Source: Bacillus rhizoplanae (GTDB taxonomy: Bacteria > Bacillota > Bacilli > Bacillales > Bacillaceae_G). Taken from it: 64,000 nucleotides of DNA. The notes under the pieces are model-generated. The model made no database searches, had not been told where the DNA came from, and was given only the letters and a program-made list of their open reading frames with translations. The DNA lies in the NCBI RefSeq assembly GCF_917563915.1, contig NZ_CAKJTI010000001.1, positions 350,135 to 414,134 of the forward strand, read 5' to 3'. This document shows positions 19,200 to 28,861 of the stretch, piece after piece. The position numbers and the translations under genes are program-made. The number at the start of each line of letters is the position of its first letter. Within the stretch, counting starts at the first letter, position 1.

Positions 19200-19985
19200 A
19201 TGATTGAATGGTATTTTGAGTATGAAATACATAAAAACCGACCTGGCTTGCTTGGCGACGTTTCTTCGTTGATCGGTATGCTTGGTATTAATATCATAAC
19301 AATTAATGGGGTAGATAATGCTCGGCGTGGACTATTGTTAATGTGCGATAATCAAGAACAAATTTCTAGACTTGAATCAATTCTAAATACGATGGATAAT
19401 ATAACCGTAACGAAATATCGTGCACCGAAGCTTCGTGATCGGTTAGCAGTTCGACATGGAAGGTACATACAGCGGGATGCGGATGATAAGAAAACATTTC
19501 GTTTCGTTCGTAATGAATTAGGCTTGCTTGTGGATTTTATGGCGGAACTCATGAAAAAAGAAGGTCATAAATTAATTGGAATTCGCGGAATGCCGCGCGT
19601 CGGAAAAACAGAATCTATCGTTGCTGCGAGTGTTTGTGCAAACAAACGGTGGCTTTTTGTATCGTCGACTCTTATTAAACAAACGGTGCGTAGTCAATTA
19701 ATTGAAGATGAATATAATGATAATAATATCTTTATTTTAGATGGAATTGTTTCAACGAAGCGCGCAAATGAACGACACTGGCAGCTTGTTCGCGAAATTA
19801 TGAGATTGCCAGCGACAAAGGTTGTAGAGCATCCAGATATATTTGTGAGTCAGTCAGAATATACACTTGATGATTTTGATTACATTATTGAATTGCGAAA
19901 TGATTACGATGAAGAAATTCAATACAATCTAGTAGATGAAATTGAACAAGGAAATCATAATAATTTTTCTATGTTCGACTTTTAA
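19200..19985 (+). CDS. ymfK: DUF3388 protein YmfK
   Basis: This 261-residue protein has an N-terminal ACT-like domain (residues 1-75, EYEIHKNRPGLLGDVSSLIGM). The central segment contains GIRGMPRVGKTES, which resembles a P-loop. It belongs to the DUF3388/YmfK family found beside rodZ in bacilli. The biochemical role is not known to me. The ATG follows AAGGGGAG. Confidence 0.82.
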   Translation: MIEWYFEYEIHKNRPGLLGDVSSLIGMLGINIITINGVDNARRGLLLMCDNQEQISRLESILNTMDNITVTKYRAPKLRDRLAVRHGRYIQRDADDKKTFRFVRNELGLLVDFMAELMKKEGHKLIGIRGMPRVGKTESIVAASVCANKRWLFVSSTLIKQTVRSQLIEDEYNDNNIFILDGIVSTKRANERHWQLVREIMRLPATKVVEHPDIFVSQSEYTLDDFDYIIELRNDYDEEIQYNLVDEIEQGNHNNFSMFDF

Positions 19986-20006
19986 AGAAATATTGAGGTG
20001 TTAGCA

Positions 20007-20894
20007 TTGACGGAATTAGGACAAAAGCTGAAAGTAGCACGAGAAATGAAAGGTTTTTCCATCGATCAGCTGCAAGAGGTTACGAAAATTCAAAAACGCT
20101 ATTTGATTAGTATCGAAGAAGGGAATTACAGCATATTGCCTGGGGATTTTTATGCACGTGCCTTTATAAAGCAATATGCAGAAGCGGTTGGTCTTAATGG
20201 AGAGGCAGTATTAGAAGAGTATAAACATGAGATACCGCAGTCAGTTTCTCAAGATGTTCCGCAAATTTCAACAGGACAAAAAACGCAGGAAACTGTACAA
20301 AGAGCAACTTCATCACCGATTGCAGATCATATGCCTAAAATTTTAATTACAGTGCTTATTATTGCGATTGGTGTTGCAATTTGGTTTGTTTTTCAATTTT
20401 TGCTAGGGAAAGATGGCGGCCAAGTAAAGCAAACAGAAAGTGCACAAACAGAAGTAGAGAAAGCGAAAAATTCGCCTCTTGATCAAAAGAAAGAAGATAA
20501 AAAAGAAGATAAAAAAGAAGAAGCACCTCAACAACCACAGTCACAACCAACTGCATCTCAAGAAGATGTTAAATTTGTTGAGACAAAAAAGAACGTATCT
20601 ACATTGGAAATTCGGAATAACAAAGAGTTCAAATTAGAAGTTATTGCAAAAGGTACAAGTTATGTAGATATTAAAGACGAAAATAATAATGTACTCTATA
20701 CGGGTACTTTAACAGAAGGGCAAACACAACAACAGGATTTAGGGTCAAAAAATGTTGTGCGGTTAAACATTGGTAGTGCGCCAAATGTTGAAATTAAAAT
20801 TAATGGGCAAACTGTTGCTTTCCCAGTTAATCCAGAAGAAATGTATCATCAAATTTGGGTGATTAAAAACTTAGGAGAACAACCTGCGCAATAA
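20007..20894 (+). CDS. rodZ: Cell-shape protein RodZ (YmfM)
   Basis: RodZ links MreB-type actin to the membrane and supports rod shape. The protein (295 residues) has an N-terminal helix-turn-helix of the HTH_25 type (about residues 1-70). One transmembrane segment lies about residues 112-132, followed by a Lys/Asp-rich repeat linker (KKEDKKEDKKEE). A C-terminal beta-rich DUF4115 domain follows. I choose the TTG at 20007 because GAGGTG lies 6 bases upstream; the in-frame GTG at 19998 overlaps that site. Confidence 0.87.
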   Translation: MTELGQKLKVAREMKGFSIDQLQEVTKIQKRYLISIEEGNYSILPGDFYARAFIKQYAEAVGLNGEAVLEEYKHEIPQSVSQDVPQISTGQKTQETVQRATSSPIADHMPKILITVLIIAIGVAIWFVFQFLLGKDGGQVKQTESAQTEVEKAKNSPLDQKKEDKKEDKKEEAPQQPQSQPTASQEDVKFVETKKNVSTLEIRNNKEFKLEVIAKGTSYVDIKDENNNVLYTGTLTEGQTQQQDLGSKNVVRLNIGSAPNVEIKINGQTVAFPVNPEEMYHQIWVIKNLGEQPAQ

Positions 20895-20895
20895 T

Positions 20896-20919
20896 AGTCA
20901 TCGTTCCGATGACTTTTTT
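20896..20919 (+). terminator. Terminator after rodZ
   Basis: AGTCATCG and CGATGACT flank a 3-base loop and are followed by six T residues. Confidence 0.9.
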
Positions 20920-20958
20920 CAATGCACAAACCGTTTTTGACATGATGGAGGAATAGCT

Positions 20959-21537
20959 GTGAATTTACCAAATAAAATTACTGTATCAAGAATTTGTTTA
21001 ATTCCTATATTTTTAATTATTATGCTTGTTCCATTTGATTGGGGGGCATACACAATTGGAAATGTAGAATTACCGATTCAGCACTTAGCTGGAGCTATCG
21101 TTTTTATTATTGCTTCTGCTACAGATTGGATTGATGGCCATTATGCAAGAAAACATAATCAAGTAACAAATCTAGGGAAATTTTTAGATCCTTTGGCGGA
21201 TAAATTATTGGTATCTGCAGCATTAATTACGCTTGTAGATTTACATTTTGTATCAACTTGGATAGCTGTTGTTATTATTAGCCGAGAATTTGCTGTGACA
21301 GGCTTGCGTCTCGTATTAGCTGGTACAGGGGAAGTAGCGGCTGCAAAGATGCCTGGGAAAATTAAAATGTGGATGCAAGTTATTGCAATTTCTGCGTACT
21401 TATTGCATGACGTTCCATTCAATTTAATTCATATTCCAATCGCGGAAATTTCAATATGGATTGCACTTATTTTTACGGTTATTTCAGGATGGGATTATTT
21501 CTGGAAAAATAGAGAGGTTTTTGTCAATTCGAAATAA
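20959..21537 (+). CDS. pgsA: CDP-diacylglycerol-glycerol-3-phosphate 3-phosphatidyltransferase
   Basis: PgsA makes phosphatidylglycerol phosphate in the membrane from CDP-diacylglycerol. The 192-residue protein carries the full CDP-alcohol phosphotransferase motif: DWIDGHYAR, eight residues, then G-x3-D-x3-D (GKFLDPLAD). It has about five hydrophobic segments. The GTG start follows ATGGAGGAA. Gene order rodZ-pgsA-cinA-recA matches B. subtilis. Confidence 0.94.
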   Translation: MNLPNKITVSRICLIPIFLIIMLVPFDWGAYTIGNVELPIQHLAGAIVFIIASATDWIDGHYARKHNQVTNLGKFLDPLADKLLVSAALITLVDLHFVSTWIAVVIISREFAVTGLRLVLAGTGEVAAAKMPGKIKMWMQVIAISAYLLHDVPFNLIHIPIAEISIWIALIFTVISGWDYFWKNREVFVNSK

Positions 21538-21558
21538 CGGCTTACGGGGGAATGGAAG

Positions 21559-22797
21559 ATGAATGCAGAGATTATCGCGGTTGGTACAGAGTTATTGCTT
21601 GGACAAATTGCGAACACGAATGCCAAATTTTTATCAGAAAAGCTGGCATCTATCGGAATCGATGTATACTATCACACTGTTGTAGGAGATAACAATAATC
21701 GCTTGCGTCAAGCGATTGAAATTGCTCAAAAACGTGCAGATATATTGATTTTTACGGGTGGATTAGGACCGACAAAAGATGATTTAACGAAAGAAACAAT
21801 TGCTTCTTCTTTGCAGGAAGAGCTTGTATATGATGAAATAGCGCTCGCTTCAATCGCTGACTATTATAAACGAACAGGAAGAGAGTTTACGGAAAATAAT
21901 AAAAAACAAGCTCTTGTTTTAAAGGGTTCAACTGTGTTCGCCAATGATCATGGTATGGCTCCAGGGATGGGGGTATGTAAAGATAACAAGGTGTATATTT
22001 TACTTCCGGGACCACCTAAGGAAATGAATCCAATGTATGCAAGTTATGGAGAGACTTGGCTACTCCCTTTTACATCGGGTGAGAATCTATATTCTCGTAC
22101 TCTTCGATTCTTTGGAATTGGAGAATCACAATTAGAGACAATGATTCAAGACTTAATAGATGCTCAAACGAACCCAACGATTGCTCCTCTTGCTTCTGAA
22201 GGAGAAGTAACGCTTCGTCTGACTGCAAAGCACCATGATGCAAAAGAGGCTGAAACGCTAATAAATGATATAGAAGAATTGATTTTACAAAGAGTAGGAC
22301 AATTTTTTTACGGATATAATCAAGATCTTCTTCATAACAAAGTAATAGCCTTGTTAAAACAAAAATGTTTGATGATTGCATGTGCTGAAAGTTTAACAGG
22401 CGGATTATTTGGTGATCGTATTACCGAAGTTGCTGGTGTGTCTTCTGTGTTTACAGGCGGCATAATTTGTTATAGCAACGATGTAAAGCAACATATTTTA
22501 CATGTTCCAAAAGAGATTTTACAAACGGATGGAGCCGTTAGTGAAGCCTGTGCTCGCTATCTTGCAGAAAATGTGAAAAAACTTATGCAAGCCAATATCG
22601 GAATTAGTTTTACTGGAGTAGCTGGGCCAGATGCTTCCGAGGAGAAAGAGCCAGGGACAGTATTTATTGGATTAGCAATAGATGAACAGCCGACGATTGT
22701 TATTCCGCTTGCATTAAGTGGAAGTCGGCAGCAAATTCGTGAACGAACTGTCAAATATGGATTTTATCATCTGTATAAGAAGCTAGAAGAGATTTAA
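21559..22797 (+). CDS. cinA: CinA family protein (nicotinamide mononucleotide deamidase-like)
   Basis: This 412-residue protein has an N-terminal MoaB/MogA-like domain ([15 protein letters not shown], about residues 73-87). A C-terminal CinA domain is marked by CAESLTGG (about residues 275-282) and SFTGVAGPD. The family recycles NMN and belongs to the competence-linked cinA-recA unit. Its last codons form the left arm of a long palindrome that continues past the stop. Confidence 0.92.
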   Translation: MNAEIIAVGTELLLGQIANTNAKFLSEKLASIGIDVYYHTVVGDNNNRLRQAIEIAQKRADILIFTGGLGPTKDDLTKETIASSLQEELVYDEIALASIADYYKRTGREFTENNKKQALVLKGSTVFANDHGMAPGMGVCKDNKVYILLPGPPKEMNPMYASYGETWLLPFTSGENLYSRTLRFFGIGESQLETMIQDLIDAQTNPTIAPLASEGEVTLRLTAKHHDAKEAETLINDIEELILQRVGQFFYGYNQDLLHNKVIALLKQKCLMIACAESLTGGLFGDRITEVAGVSSVFTGGIICYSNDVKQHILHVPKEILQTDGAVSEACARYLAENVKKLMQANIGISFTGVAGPDASEEKEPGTVFIGLAIDEQPTIVIPLALSGSRQQIRERTVKYGFYHLYKKLEEI

Positions 22798-22813
22798 ATC
22801 TCTTCTAGCTTCT
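22778..22813 (+). terminator. 36-bp palindrome spanning the cinA stop codon
   Basis: The two 18-base arms are exactly complementary and meet at the stop codon region (GATTT/AAATC). A T-rich stretch follows (TATTATTTTA). It can act as a terminator on the plus strand, and the right flank runs straight into a bcr1 repeat. Confidence 0.75.
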
Positions 22814-22817
22814 ATTA

Positions 22818-22973
22818 TTTTATCCCGCATTCACGGGAAGTAAGACCCCACCTCAAGATTCAGAGAAAGCGAAGAAGATAGTTGTGGAATAACTGTCCGT
22901 AAAAGCCCGATTGGGCAGGCTTTCCATCAGTGGGAGATGAAGAAAAACTCCACTGATGGAAGTTTCACATTAT
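22818..22973 (+). repeat. bcr1-type repeat
   Basis: Full-length copy; the left TTTAT is at 22818-22822, while the right end has drifted to ATTAT. The terminal hairpin CCCGCATTCACGGG and the internal hairpin formed by AGTGGGAGAT and ACTCCACT-type arms are retained. Confidence 0.83.
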
Positions 22974-23014
22974 ATAGAAAAATAAAGGTTTTGATCTACT
23001 GGAAAATAAAAAAA

Positions 23015-23064
23015 CGAATAAACGTTCGATTTTTGTTGGCATAATGGAAAGAAACTATTATAAT
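23015..23064 (+). promoter_or_regulatory. recA promoter with LexA (DinR) box
   Basis: CGAATAAACGTTCG at 23015-23028 differs from the Bacillus LexA consensus CGAAC-N4-GTTCG at one position. The promoter is TTGGCA (23036-23041), 17 bases, TATAAT (23059-23064). The LexA box lies just upstream of the -35, as expected for SOS control of recA. Confidence 0.88.
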
Positions 23065-23098
23065 AAGATTAGCATTTAAGTTAAGGAGGAATTTTTGA

Positions 23099-24133
23099 AT
23101 GAGTGATCGTCAAGCGGCTTTAGATATGGCGTTAAAACAAATAGAAAAACAATTCGGTAAAGGCTCTATTATGAAACTAGGAGAGCAAGCGGAACGAAAG
23201 ATTTCTACTATATCAAGTGGTTCGTTAGCACTTGATGTTGCCCTTGGAGTTGGTGGTTATCCACGTGGCCGTGTTATTGAAATTTACGGACCTGAAAGTT
23301 CAGGTAAAACAACGGTTTCCTTACATGCGATTGCAGAAGTACAACGTCAAGGCGGACAAGCGGCGTTTATTGATGCAGAACATGCAATGGATCCTGTATA
23401 TGCCCAAAAATTAGGTGTTAACATTGATGAATTACTATTATCTCAGCCAGACACAGGAGAACAAGGATTAGAAATTGCAGAGGCATTAGTACGAAGCGGT
23501 GCAATTGATATTATTGTTATTGACTCTGTAGCAGCACTTGTTCCAAAAGCAGAGATTGAAGGAGAAATGGGTGACTCTCACGTCGGTTTACAAGCACGTT
23601 TAATGTCACAAGCTCTTCGTAAATTATCTGGTGCAATTAATAAGTCAAAAACAATCGCAATCTTTATTAACCAAATTCGTGAAAAAGTTGGGGTTATGTT
23701 TGGAAATCCAGAAACAACTCCAGGTGGTCGTGCGTTGAAATTCTATTCAACAGTGCGTTTAGAAGTGCGTCGTGCTGAGCAGTTAAAGCAAGGTAACGAT
23801 ATTGTTGGTAATAAAACAAAAGTGAAAGTAGTAAAAAATAAAGTAGCACCTCCTTTCCGCGTTGCAGAAGTTGATATTATGTACGGAGAAGGGATTTCAA
23901 GAGAAGGCGAAATTTTAGATATGGCTTCTGAACTTGATATCGTTCAAAAGAGCGGAGCTTGGTATTCTTATAATGAAGAACGCTTAGGACAAGGGCGTGA
24001 AAATGCGAAGCAATTCCTAAAAGAAAATCCAGAAGTTACAGATGAAATTGCATTCTTTATTCGTGAGCATCATGGCATTGGTGAAGAAGCGGTATCTGGA
24101 AGTGGAGAAGATATGAATCTTCTTGATGATTAA
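23099..24133 (+). CDS. recA: Recombinase RecA
   Basis: RecA forms filaments on single-stranded DNA, catalyses strand exchange and triggers LexA self-cleavage. The 344-residue protein has Walker A GPESSGKT (64-71), Walker [11 protein letters not shown], loop L1 [10 protein letters not shown], loop L2 ending GGRALKFYS, and an acidic C-terminus. The start follows TAAGGAGGAATTTTTGA. No penicillin-binding gene follows it here, unlike B. subtilis, where pbpX lies between recA and rny. Confidence 0.97.
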   Translation: MSDRQAALDMALKQIEKQFGKGSIMKLGEQAERKISTISSGSLALDVALGVGGYPRGRVIEIYGPESSGKTTVSLHAIAEVQRQGGQAAFIDAEHAMDPVYAQKLGVNIDELLLSQPDTGEQGLEIAEALVRSGAIDIIVIDSVAALVPKAEIEGEMGDSHVGLQARLMSQALRKLSGAINKSKTIAIFINQIREKVGVMFGNPETTPGGRALKFYSTVRLEVRRAEQLKQGNDIVGNKTKVKVVKNKVAPPFRVAEVDIMYGEGISREGEILDMASELDIVQKSGAWYSYNEERLGQGRENAKQFLKENPEVTDEIAFFIREHHGIGEEAVSGSGEDMNLLDD

Positions 24134-24160
24134 AAGACACGGTTTCGTGTCTTTTATTTT
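24132..24160 (+). terminator. Terminator after recA
   Basis: A perfect 10-bp stem (AAAAGACACG with CGTGTCTTTT, loop GTTT) is followed by a T-rich tract. Confidence 0.92.
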
Positions 24161-24195
24161 TCATCAGAGGTAAAGAAAGTAAAAGTAGACAACGC

Positions 24196-24451
24196 TTGAC
24201 AATGAAAATAGCGGTAGATACAATAATAATGTATATTTTTTCTTATATTATATACGATACACTCTTCTCAAGAAGAGAAGTAACATTCGGATAGGACTGA
24301 TACTTTCCGAAATAAGCATATGTCTATTTTAATTGTGAAATGAAGAAAGTCCCTTGAAAAGGCGGGACGACAGTCATTGCTGTACGTTGCAAGCGCAAAC
24401 AATGTACATCCATGCAGTCTTTTTTCATTCATAGCAAGAGGAGGTGAAATT
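24196..24451 (+). promoter_or_regulatory. Promoter and long leader of rny
   Basis: A near-consensus sigma-A promoter, TTGACA (24196-24201), 17 bases, TACAAT (24219-24224), lies 230 bases before the rny ATG. The leader contains a small hairpin (CTTCTC with GAGAAG, near 24262-24277). No longer structure or reading frame stands out. Confidence 0.75.
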
Positions 24452-26014
24452 ATGAGTAATGTAGTTTGGCTACTCATCTCCATTTTGCTGGCCATCGTCA
24501 GTGCAGTTGTTGGATTTTTTGTTCGAAAGTCCATTGCAGAAGCGAAGATTAACGGTGCGGCCAATGAAGCGAAGCGTATTGTAGAAGATGCAAATCGTCA
24601 AGCAGAAGCACTGAAAAAAGAAGCGCTGTTAGAAGCAAAGGATGAAATTCATACACTTCGTACAGAAGCGGAATTAGAAATTCGTGACCGAAGAAACGAG
24701 TTACAAAAACAAGAAAATCGTTTAATGCAAAAAGAAGAGAACCTTGATCGAAAAGACGAATCGCTTGAGAAAAGTCAGCAATTGTTAGAGAAGAAAGAGG
24801 AATCTCTTGTAGTAAGACAACAGCAGATTGAAGATTTGGAAAGCAAAGTGGGAGAGTTAGTACAAAAACAGCAAGATGAATTAGAGCGTATTTCTAGCCT
24901 AACGCGTGAGCAAGCAAGAGCCATTATCCTAGAAAAAGTTGAAAATGAAATTTCGCATGAAATCGCTGTTATGGTAAAAGAAACTGAAATACGTGCAAAA
25001 GAAGAAGCAGATAAGAAAGCGAAAGAGATTTTATCTTTAGCTATGCAAAGATGTGCTGCTGATCACGTTGCTGAAACTACGGTTTCAGTTGTAAATCTTC
25101 CAAATGACGAGATGAAGGGACGTATTATCGGACGTGAAGGTCGTAATATTCGTACACTAGAAACGTTAACAGGTATTGATTTAATCATCGATGATACACC
25201 AGAAGCAGTAATTTTATCAGGCTTTGACCCAATTCGTCGTGAAACTGCTCGTATTGCTCTTGATAAACTTGTACAAGACGGACGTATTCACCCAGCACGT
25301 ATTGAAGAAATGGTTGAAAAATCAAGACGTGAAGTGGATGAGTATATTCGTGAAGTTGGAGAACAAACGACTTTTGAAGTAGGAGTACACGGGTTACATC
25401 CAGATTTAATTAAGATTTTAGGTCGTTTGAAATTTAGAACAAGCTACGGTCAAAATGTTTTAAAGCACTCTATGGAAGTTGCTTATTTAGCTGGGCTAAT
25501 GGCAGCTGAACTTGGTGAAGACGAAAAACTTGCTCGTCGTGCTGGCTTATTACATGACATCGGAAAAGCAATCGACCATGAGGTTGAAGGCAGCCACGTT
25601 GAAATTGGTGTCGAGCTGGCGACAAAATATAAAGAGCATCCTGTTGTTATCAATAGTATTGCATCTCACCATGGCGATACGGAACCGACTTCTATCATCG
25701 CAGTTCTTGTGGCAGCGGCAGATGCACTGTCAGCAGCAAGGCCTGGAGCACGAAGTGAGACGCTGGAAAATTATATTCGTCGTCTTGAAAAGCTTGAAGA
25801 GATTTCTGAGTCTTATGAAGGTGTTGAGAAATCCTATGCAATTCAAGCTGGACGTGAAGTTCGTATCTTAGTGAAACCAGATACAATTGATGATTTAGAG
25901 GCTCATCGTTTAGCGCGTGATATTCGAAAACGTATTGAAAGTGAACTTGATTATCCAGGTCATATTAAAGTTACTGTTATTCGTGAAACACGTGCAGTTG
26001 AATACGCAAAATAA
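24452..26014 (+). CDS. rny: Ribonuclease Y
   Basis: RNase Y is the membrane-anchored endoribonuclease that starts decay of many mRNAs in Firmicutes. The 520-residue protein has an N-terminal membrane helix (about residues 5-25) and a long coiled coil rich in Glu/Lys/Gln (about 30-200). A KH RNA-binding domain ([15 protein letters not shown]) and an HD domain ([12 protein letters not shown]) follow. The ATG at 24452 is chosen because GAGGAGGTGAAATT precedes it; upstream in-frame codons would disturb the membrane anchor. Confidence 0.95.
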   Translation: MSNVVWLLISILLAIVSAVVGFFVRKSIAEAKINGAANEAKRIVEDANRQAEALKKEALLEAKDEIHTLRTEAELEIRDRRNELQKQENRLMQKEENLDRKDESLEKSQQLLEKKEESLVVRQQQIEDLESKVGELVQKQQDELERISSLTREQARAIILEKVENEISHEIAVMVKETEIRAKEEADKKAKEILSLAMQRCAADHVAETTVSVVNLPNDEMKGRIIGREGRNIRTLETLTGIDLIIDDTPEAVILSGFDPIRRETARIALDKLVQDGRIHPARIEEMVEKSRREVDEYIREVGEQTTFEVGVHGLHPDLIKILGRLKFRTSYGQNVLKHSMEVAYLAGLMAAELGEDEKLARRAGLLHDIGKAIDHEVEGSHVEIGVELATKYKEHPVVINSIASHHGDTEPTSIIAVLVAAADALSAARPGARSETLENYIRRLEKLEEISESYEGVEKSYAIQAGREVRILVKPDTIDDLEAHRLARDIRKRIESELDYPGHIKVTVIRETRAVEYAK

Positions 26015-26044
26015 AGTGGTGGTGTTACACCACTTTATTTTTTT
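26011..26044 (+). terminator. Terminator after rny
   Basis: ATAAAGTGGTG pairs with CACCACTTTAT, and the stem is followed by a T run. Confidence 0.9.
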
Positions 26045-26197
26045 GTGCCGGGAATGGACACAATATAGAAAAGCATGTAGAATCGGAAACGATTCATGAA
26101 ATAGAATAATGTAAGTAAATTCGTATTTTTCATAAGTAGAGATTGCTACTTATAAAACTAAACTACGAGAAAAGTATAGATGGAAAGGGTAAACACA

Positions 26198-26992
26198 ATG
26201 AGAATTTTATTTGTTGGGGATGTAGTAGGCTCGCCAGGAAGAAGTATGATTCAAGATTACGTGCCTGCATTAAAGAAAAAATATACACCTACAGTTACGA
26301 TTATTAATGGAGAAAATGCTGCAGGTGGACGTGGAATTACAGAGAAAATTTATCGTAACTTCTTAGAGTGCGGTGCACAGGCAGTTACACTTGGAAACCA
26401 TGCATGGGATAACCGCGAAATTTTTGAATTTATCGATGATGCAAAGTACCTTGCAAGACCAGCAAATTTCCCGGAAGGAACACCAGGAAAAGGACTTATT
26501 TTTGTAAATTGTAATGGTATAGAAGTTGCAGTGATTAATTTACAAGGTCGCACATTCCTACCACCAATTGATTGTCCATTCCGTAAAGTGGATGAATTGA
26601 TTAAGGTTGCGAAAAAGCGTACGAATATTATTTTTATTGATTTTCATGCTGAAACAACGAGTGAAAAGCAAGCGCTTGGCTGGTATGTAGATGGACGCGC
26701 TACAGCGGTTGTTGGAACGCATACGCATGTTCCAACTGCGGATAATCGTATTTTACCAAAGGGAACAGCTTATATTACGGATGTTGGTATGACAGGTCCA
26801 TATGATGGGATTTTAGGGATGGATCGCGAAGCGGTATTGAAGAAGTTTTTAACGAATCTTCCAATACGATTTGAAGTAACGAATGGAAGAACACAGTTAA
26901 GTGCTGTGTTAATTGATGTGGATCCAAATACAGGAAAAGCTAAGAAAATTGATCGTATTTTAATTAATGATGACCAGCCATTTTTTGAATAA
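26198..26992 (+). CDS. ymdB: Metallophosphoesterase YmdB
   Basis: YmdB is a cyclic-nucleotide phosphodiesterase that in B. subtilis affects motility, biofilm decisions and RNase Y-linked processes. The 264-residue protein has the calcineurin-like motifs MRILFVGDVVGSPGR (residues 1-15), NGENAAGG, GNHAWDN, FHAETTSEK and GTHTHVPT. The ATG at 26198 is preferred because GGAAAGGG lies upstream. Gene order rny-ymdB-spoVS is conserved. Confidence 0.92.
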   Translation: MRILFVGDVVGSPGRSMIQDYVPALKKKYTPTVTIINGENAAGGRGITEKIYRNFLECGAQAVTLGNHAWDNREIFEFIDDAKYLARPANFPEGTPGKGLIFVNCNGIEVAVINLQGRTFLPPIDCPFRKVDELIKVAKKRTNIIFIDFHAETTSEKQALGWYVDGRATAVVGTHTHVPTADNRILPKGTAYITDVGMTGPYDGILGMDREAVLKKFLTNLPIRFEVTNGRTQLSAVLIDVDPNTGKAKKIDRILINDDQPFFE

Positions 26993-27052
26993 AAAACACA
27001 AAGGTTAGAAAAGAAAATATATTTCAATTTTTAGAAAAATTACAGAATTTTA

Positions 27053-27082
27053 GCAGGAATATGAATCATTGCTCGTGAATAT
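27053..27082 (+). promoter_or_regulatory. Candidate sigma-H promoter of spoVS
   Basis: GCAGGAATA (27053-27061) matches the sigma-H -35 pattern RnAGGAwww. CGTGAATAT (27074-27082) carries the -10 core GAATwT after a 12-base spacer. B. subtilis spoVS is sigma-H dependent, which fits. The first -10 base differs from the consensus. Confidence 0.65.
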
Positions 27083-27141
27083 AAGTTAAAAGTGAATTCA
27101 ATCGCTAATACTTTTTTTAAGAAACGAGGAGGAAACGAGCA

Positions 27142-27402
27142 ATGGAAATATTAAAAGTTAAAGCAACTTCGGTACCTAACTCTGTAGCTGGTGCACTTGC
27201 TGGAGTTATTCGTGAGCGTGGTTCAGCAGAAATGCAAGCAATCGGTGCTGGTGCATTGAATCAAGCCGTGAAGGCAGTAGCAATTGCGAGAGGATTTGTA
27301 GCGCCGAGTGGTGTGGACTTGATTTGTATCCCAGCTTTCACAGATATTATGATTGATGGTGAAGAACGCACAGCGATTAAATTAATTGTAGAACCTCGTT
27401 AA
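27142..27402 (+). CDS. spoVS: Stage V sporulation protein S
   Basis: SpoVS is an Alba-like small protein needed for spore coat assembly and proper septation in B. subtilis. The 86 residues (MEILKVKATSVPNSVAGALAG...) are highly characteristic of the family. A strong AGGAGGAAACGAGCA site precedes the ATG. A perfect-stem terminator follows, so the gene is monocistronic. Confidence 0.95.
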   Translation: MEILKVKATSVPNSVAGALAGVIRERGSAEMQAIGAGALNQAVKAVAIARGFVAPSGVDLICIPAFTDIMIDGEERTAIKLIVEPR

Positions 27403-27407
27403 ATCGG

Positions 27408-27441
27408 ATGACCTGTTTGCATTTGCAAACAGGTCATTTTT
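27408..27441 (+). terminator. Terminator after spoVS
   Basis: A perfect 13-bp stem (ATGACCTGTTTGC with GCAAACAGGTCAT, loop ATTT) is followed by T residues. Its T run merges into the TTTAT of the next repeat. Confidence 0.93.
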
Positions 27442-27592
27442 ATCCCGCATTAACGGGCAGTAAGATCCCAGCTCAAGATTCAGCGAGAAGCGAAGAAGAT
27501 AGGTGGGGGATAACTGCTGGCATGCGCCTGATTGATTTAACTAATAATCAGTGGAGGATGAAAAAATCCTCACTGATTAAGTTTCACTTTAT
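27439..27592 (+). repeat. bcr1-type repeat
   Basis: Full-length copy with TTTAT at both ends (27439-27443 and 27588-27592), inserted in the T run of the spoVS terminator. Confidence 0.87.
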
Positions 27593-27667
27593 CATTTTCT
27601 GTAAGAAGAGCTTAGCTTCAAACTGAATAGTAAATGAGGCTGGTTCTAGAAGAAGGGATGAAGAACG

Positions 27668-28591
27668 TTGAAAATTTTTGATGCGCATTGTGATGTATTA
27701 TGGCAGTTATGGATGGGAAAAGGAAAAAAATCTTTTCAAAATGATTCATCTTTACATATTACGTACGATCAGTTAAAACAAAATGGCGGTAGTGTTCAAT
27801 GTTTTGCGATTTATGTGCCGGAAGAAGTGCCATATGGACAGCGATTTGCAGTTGCATTAGAGATGACAAATATATTTCATGAACAAATCTTGGCACTGCC
27901 GAATATAAAATGGATCAGGACAAAAGAAGATATTCAGCGATTAGGAAAAGATGAAATTGGAGCGCTTTTAACTTTAGAAGGATGCGATGCAATTGGAAAT
28001 GAATTAGAGAAGCTGAAAACGTTGTATTATCTTGGTGTTCGTTCTGTTGGACTTACTTGGAACTATGCGAATTTAGTTGCTGACGGAGCATTAGAGTCTC
28101 GAGGCGGTGGTCTAACACTGTTTGGAAAAAAAGCAGTGGACGAGTTAAACCGTTACAAAGTATGGACAGATGTTTCACATCTGTCAGAGAAAGGATTTTG
28201 GGATGTGATAGAACTTGCAAATCATCTCATTGCTTCTCATTCGAATAGCTACGAGTTATGTCAGCATCCAAGAAACTTAACGGATGAACAAATAAAAGCA
28301 TTAATCCAAAAAGATGGAATGATTGGGATAACATTTGTACCGATGTTTTTAGCTGCAAATAAGTCTGTTTGTATGGATGATATATTGCGCCATGTTGAGC
28401 ATGTATGTATGCTTGGTGGAGAAAAGAATGTTGGATTTGGATCAGATTTTGATGGAATAACAGAAACAGTGGTACATGTAGAACGGTATGAACATTATGA
28501 ATATGTCATAAATGAACTATTAAAACGATATAAAGAAGAACAAGTAAACAATTTTACATATCGTAATTTTATACACCACATTTCATTCTAA
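27668..28591 (+). CDS. Membrane dipeptidase family (M19) peptidase
   Basis: This 307-residue protein of the renal dipeptidase family would hydrolyse dipeptides using two zinc ions. Metal-binding motifs visible are FDAHCDVL (HxD, residues 3-10), LTLEGCD, an ASHSNSY segment near residue 195, and GSDFDGI near residue 258. The start is a TTG at 27668 behind AAGGGATGAAG. It is somewhat short of some family members but appears intact. No partner genes are evident. Confidence 0.85.
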   Translation: MKIFDAHCDVLWQLWMGKGKKSFQNDSSLHITYDQLKQNGGSVQCFAIYVPEEVPYGQRFAVALEMTNIFHEQILALPNIKWIRTKEDIQRLGKDEIGALLTLEGCDAIGNELEKLKTLYYLGVRSVGLTWNYANLVADGALESRGGGLTLFGKKAVDELNRYKVWTDVSHLSEKGFWDVIELANHLIASHSNSYELCQHPRNLTDEQIKALIQKDGMIGITFVPMFLAANKSVCMDDILRHVEHVCMLGGEKNVGFGSDFDGITETVVHVERYEHYEYVINELLKRYKEEQVNNFTYRNFIHHISF

Positions 28592-28861
28592 GTTATTCTT
28601 ATACAAGAGGCTATTATAGAGGAAAATTAAATATTAGAAAATTTAAAAAATATTCAATGAAATTGTATCAAATTCTTGCATTTTTACAGTGGTAGAGCTA
28701 GAATTGTAAACGAATTAAGATTATGCAAAACATTTACTGAAATCAGAAGAGGTATAATTTGTGTCCATTGTAGTTTCTTGGCTCAAAAAGTGCTAAACTA
28801 GTACTAAACTAGTACTGTAAAAAAATACACTACAATGTATGAAGCTAAAGGGGTGTAGGAG
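28592..28861. promoter_or_regulatory. Upstream region of korAB with tandem 11-bp repeat
   Basis: The region has no gene. Two perfect head-to-tail copies of CTAAACTAGTA lie at 28793-28803 and 28804-28814, about 50 bases before the korA start. They contain overlapping ACTAGT palindromes and could be an operator. No known regulator site is a convincing match. Confidence 0.4.

Noticed and set aside
28793-28814. FapR-type operator before korA
   Set aside because: The TAGTACTA-like core is shared, but the required inverted spacing is not present.
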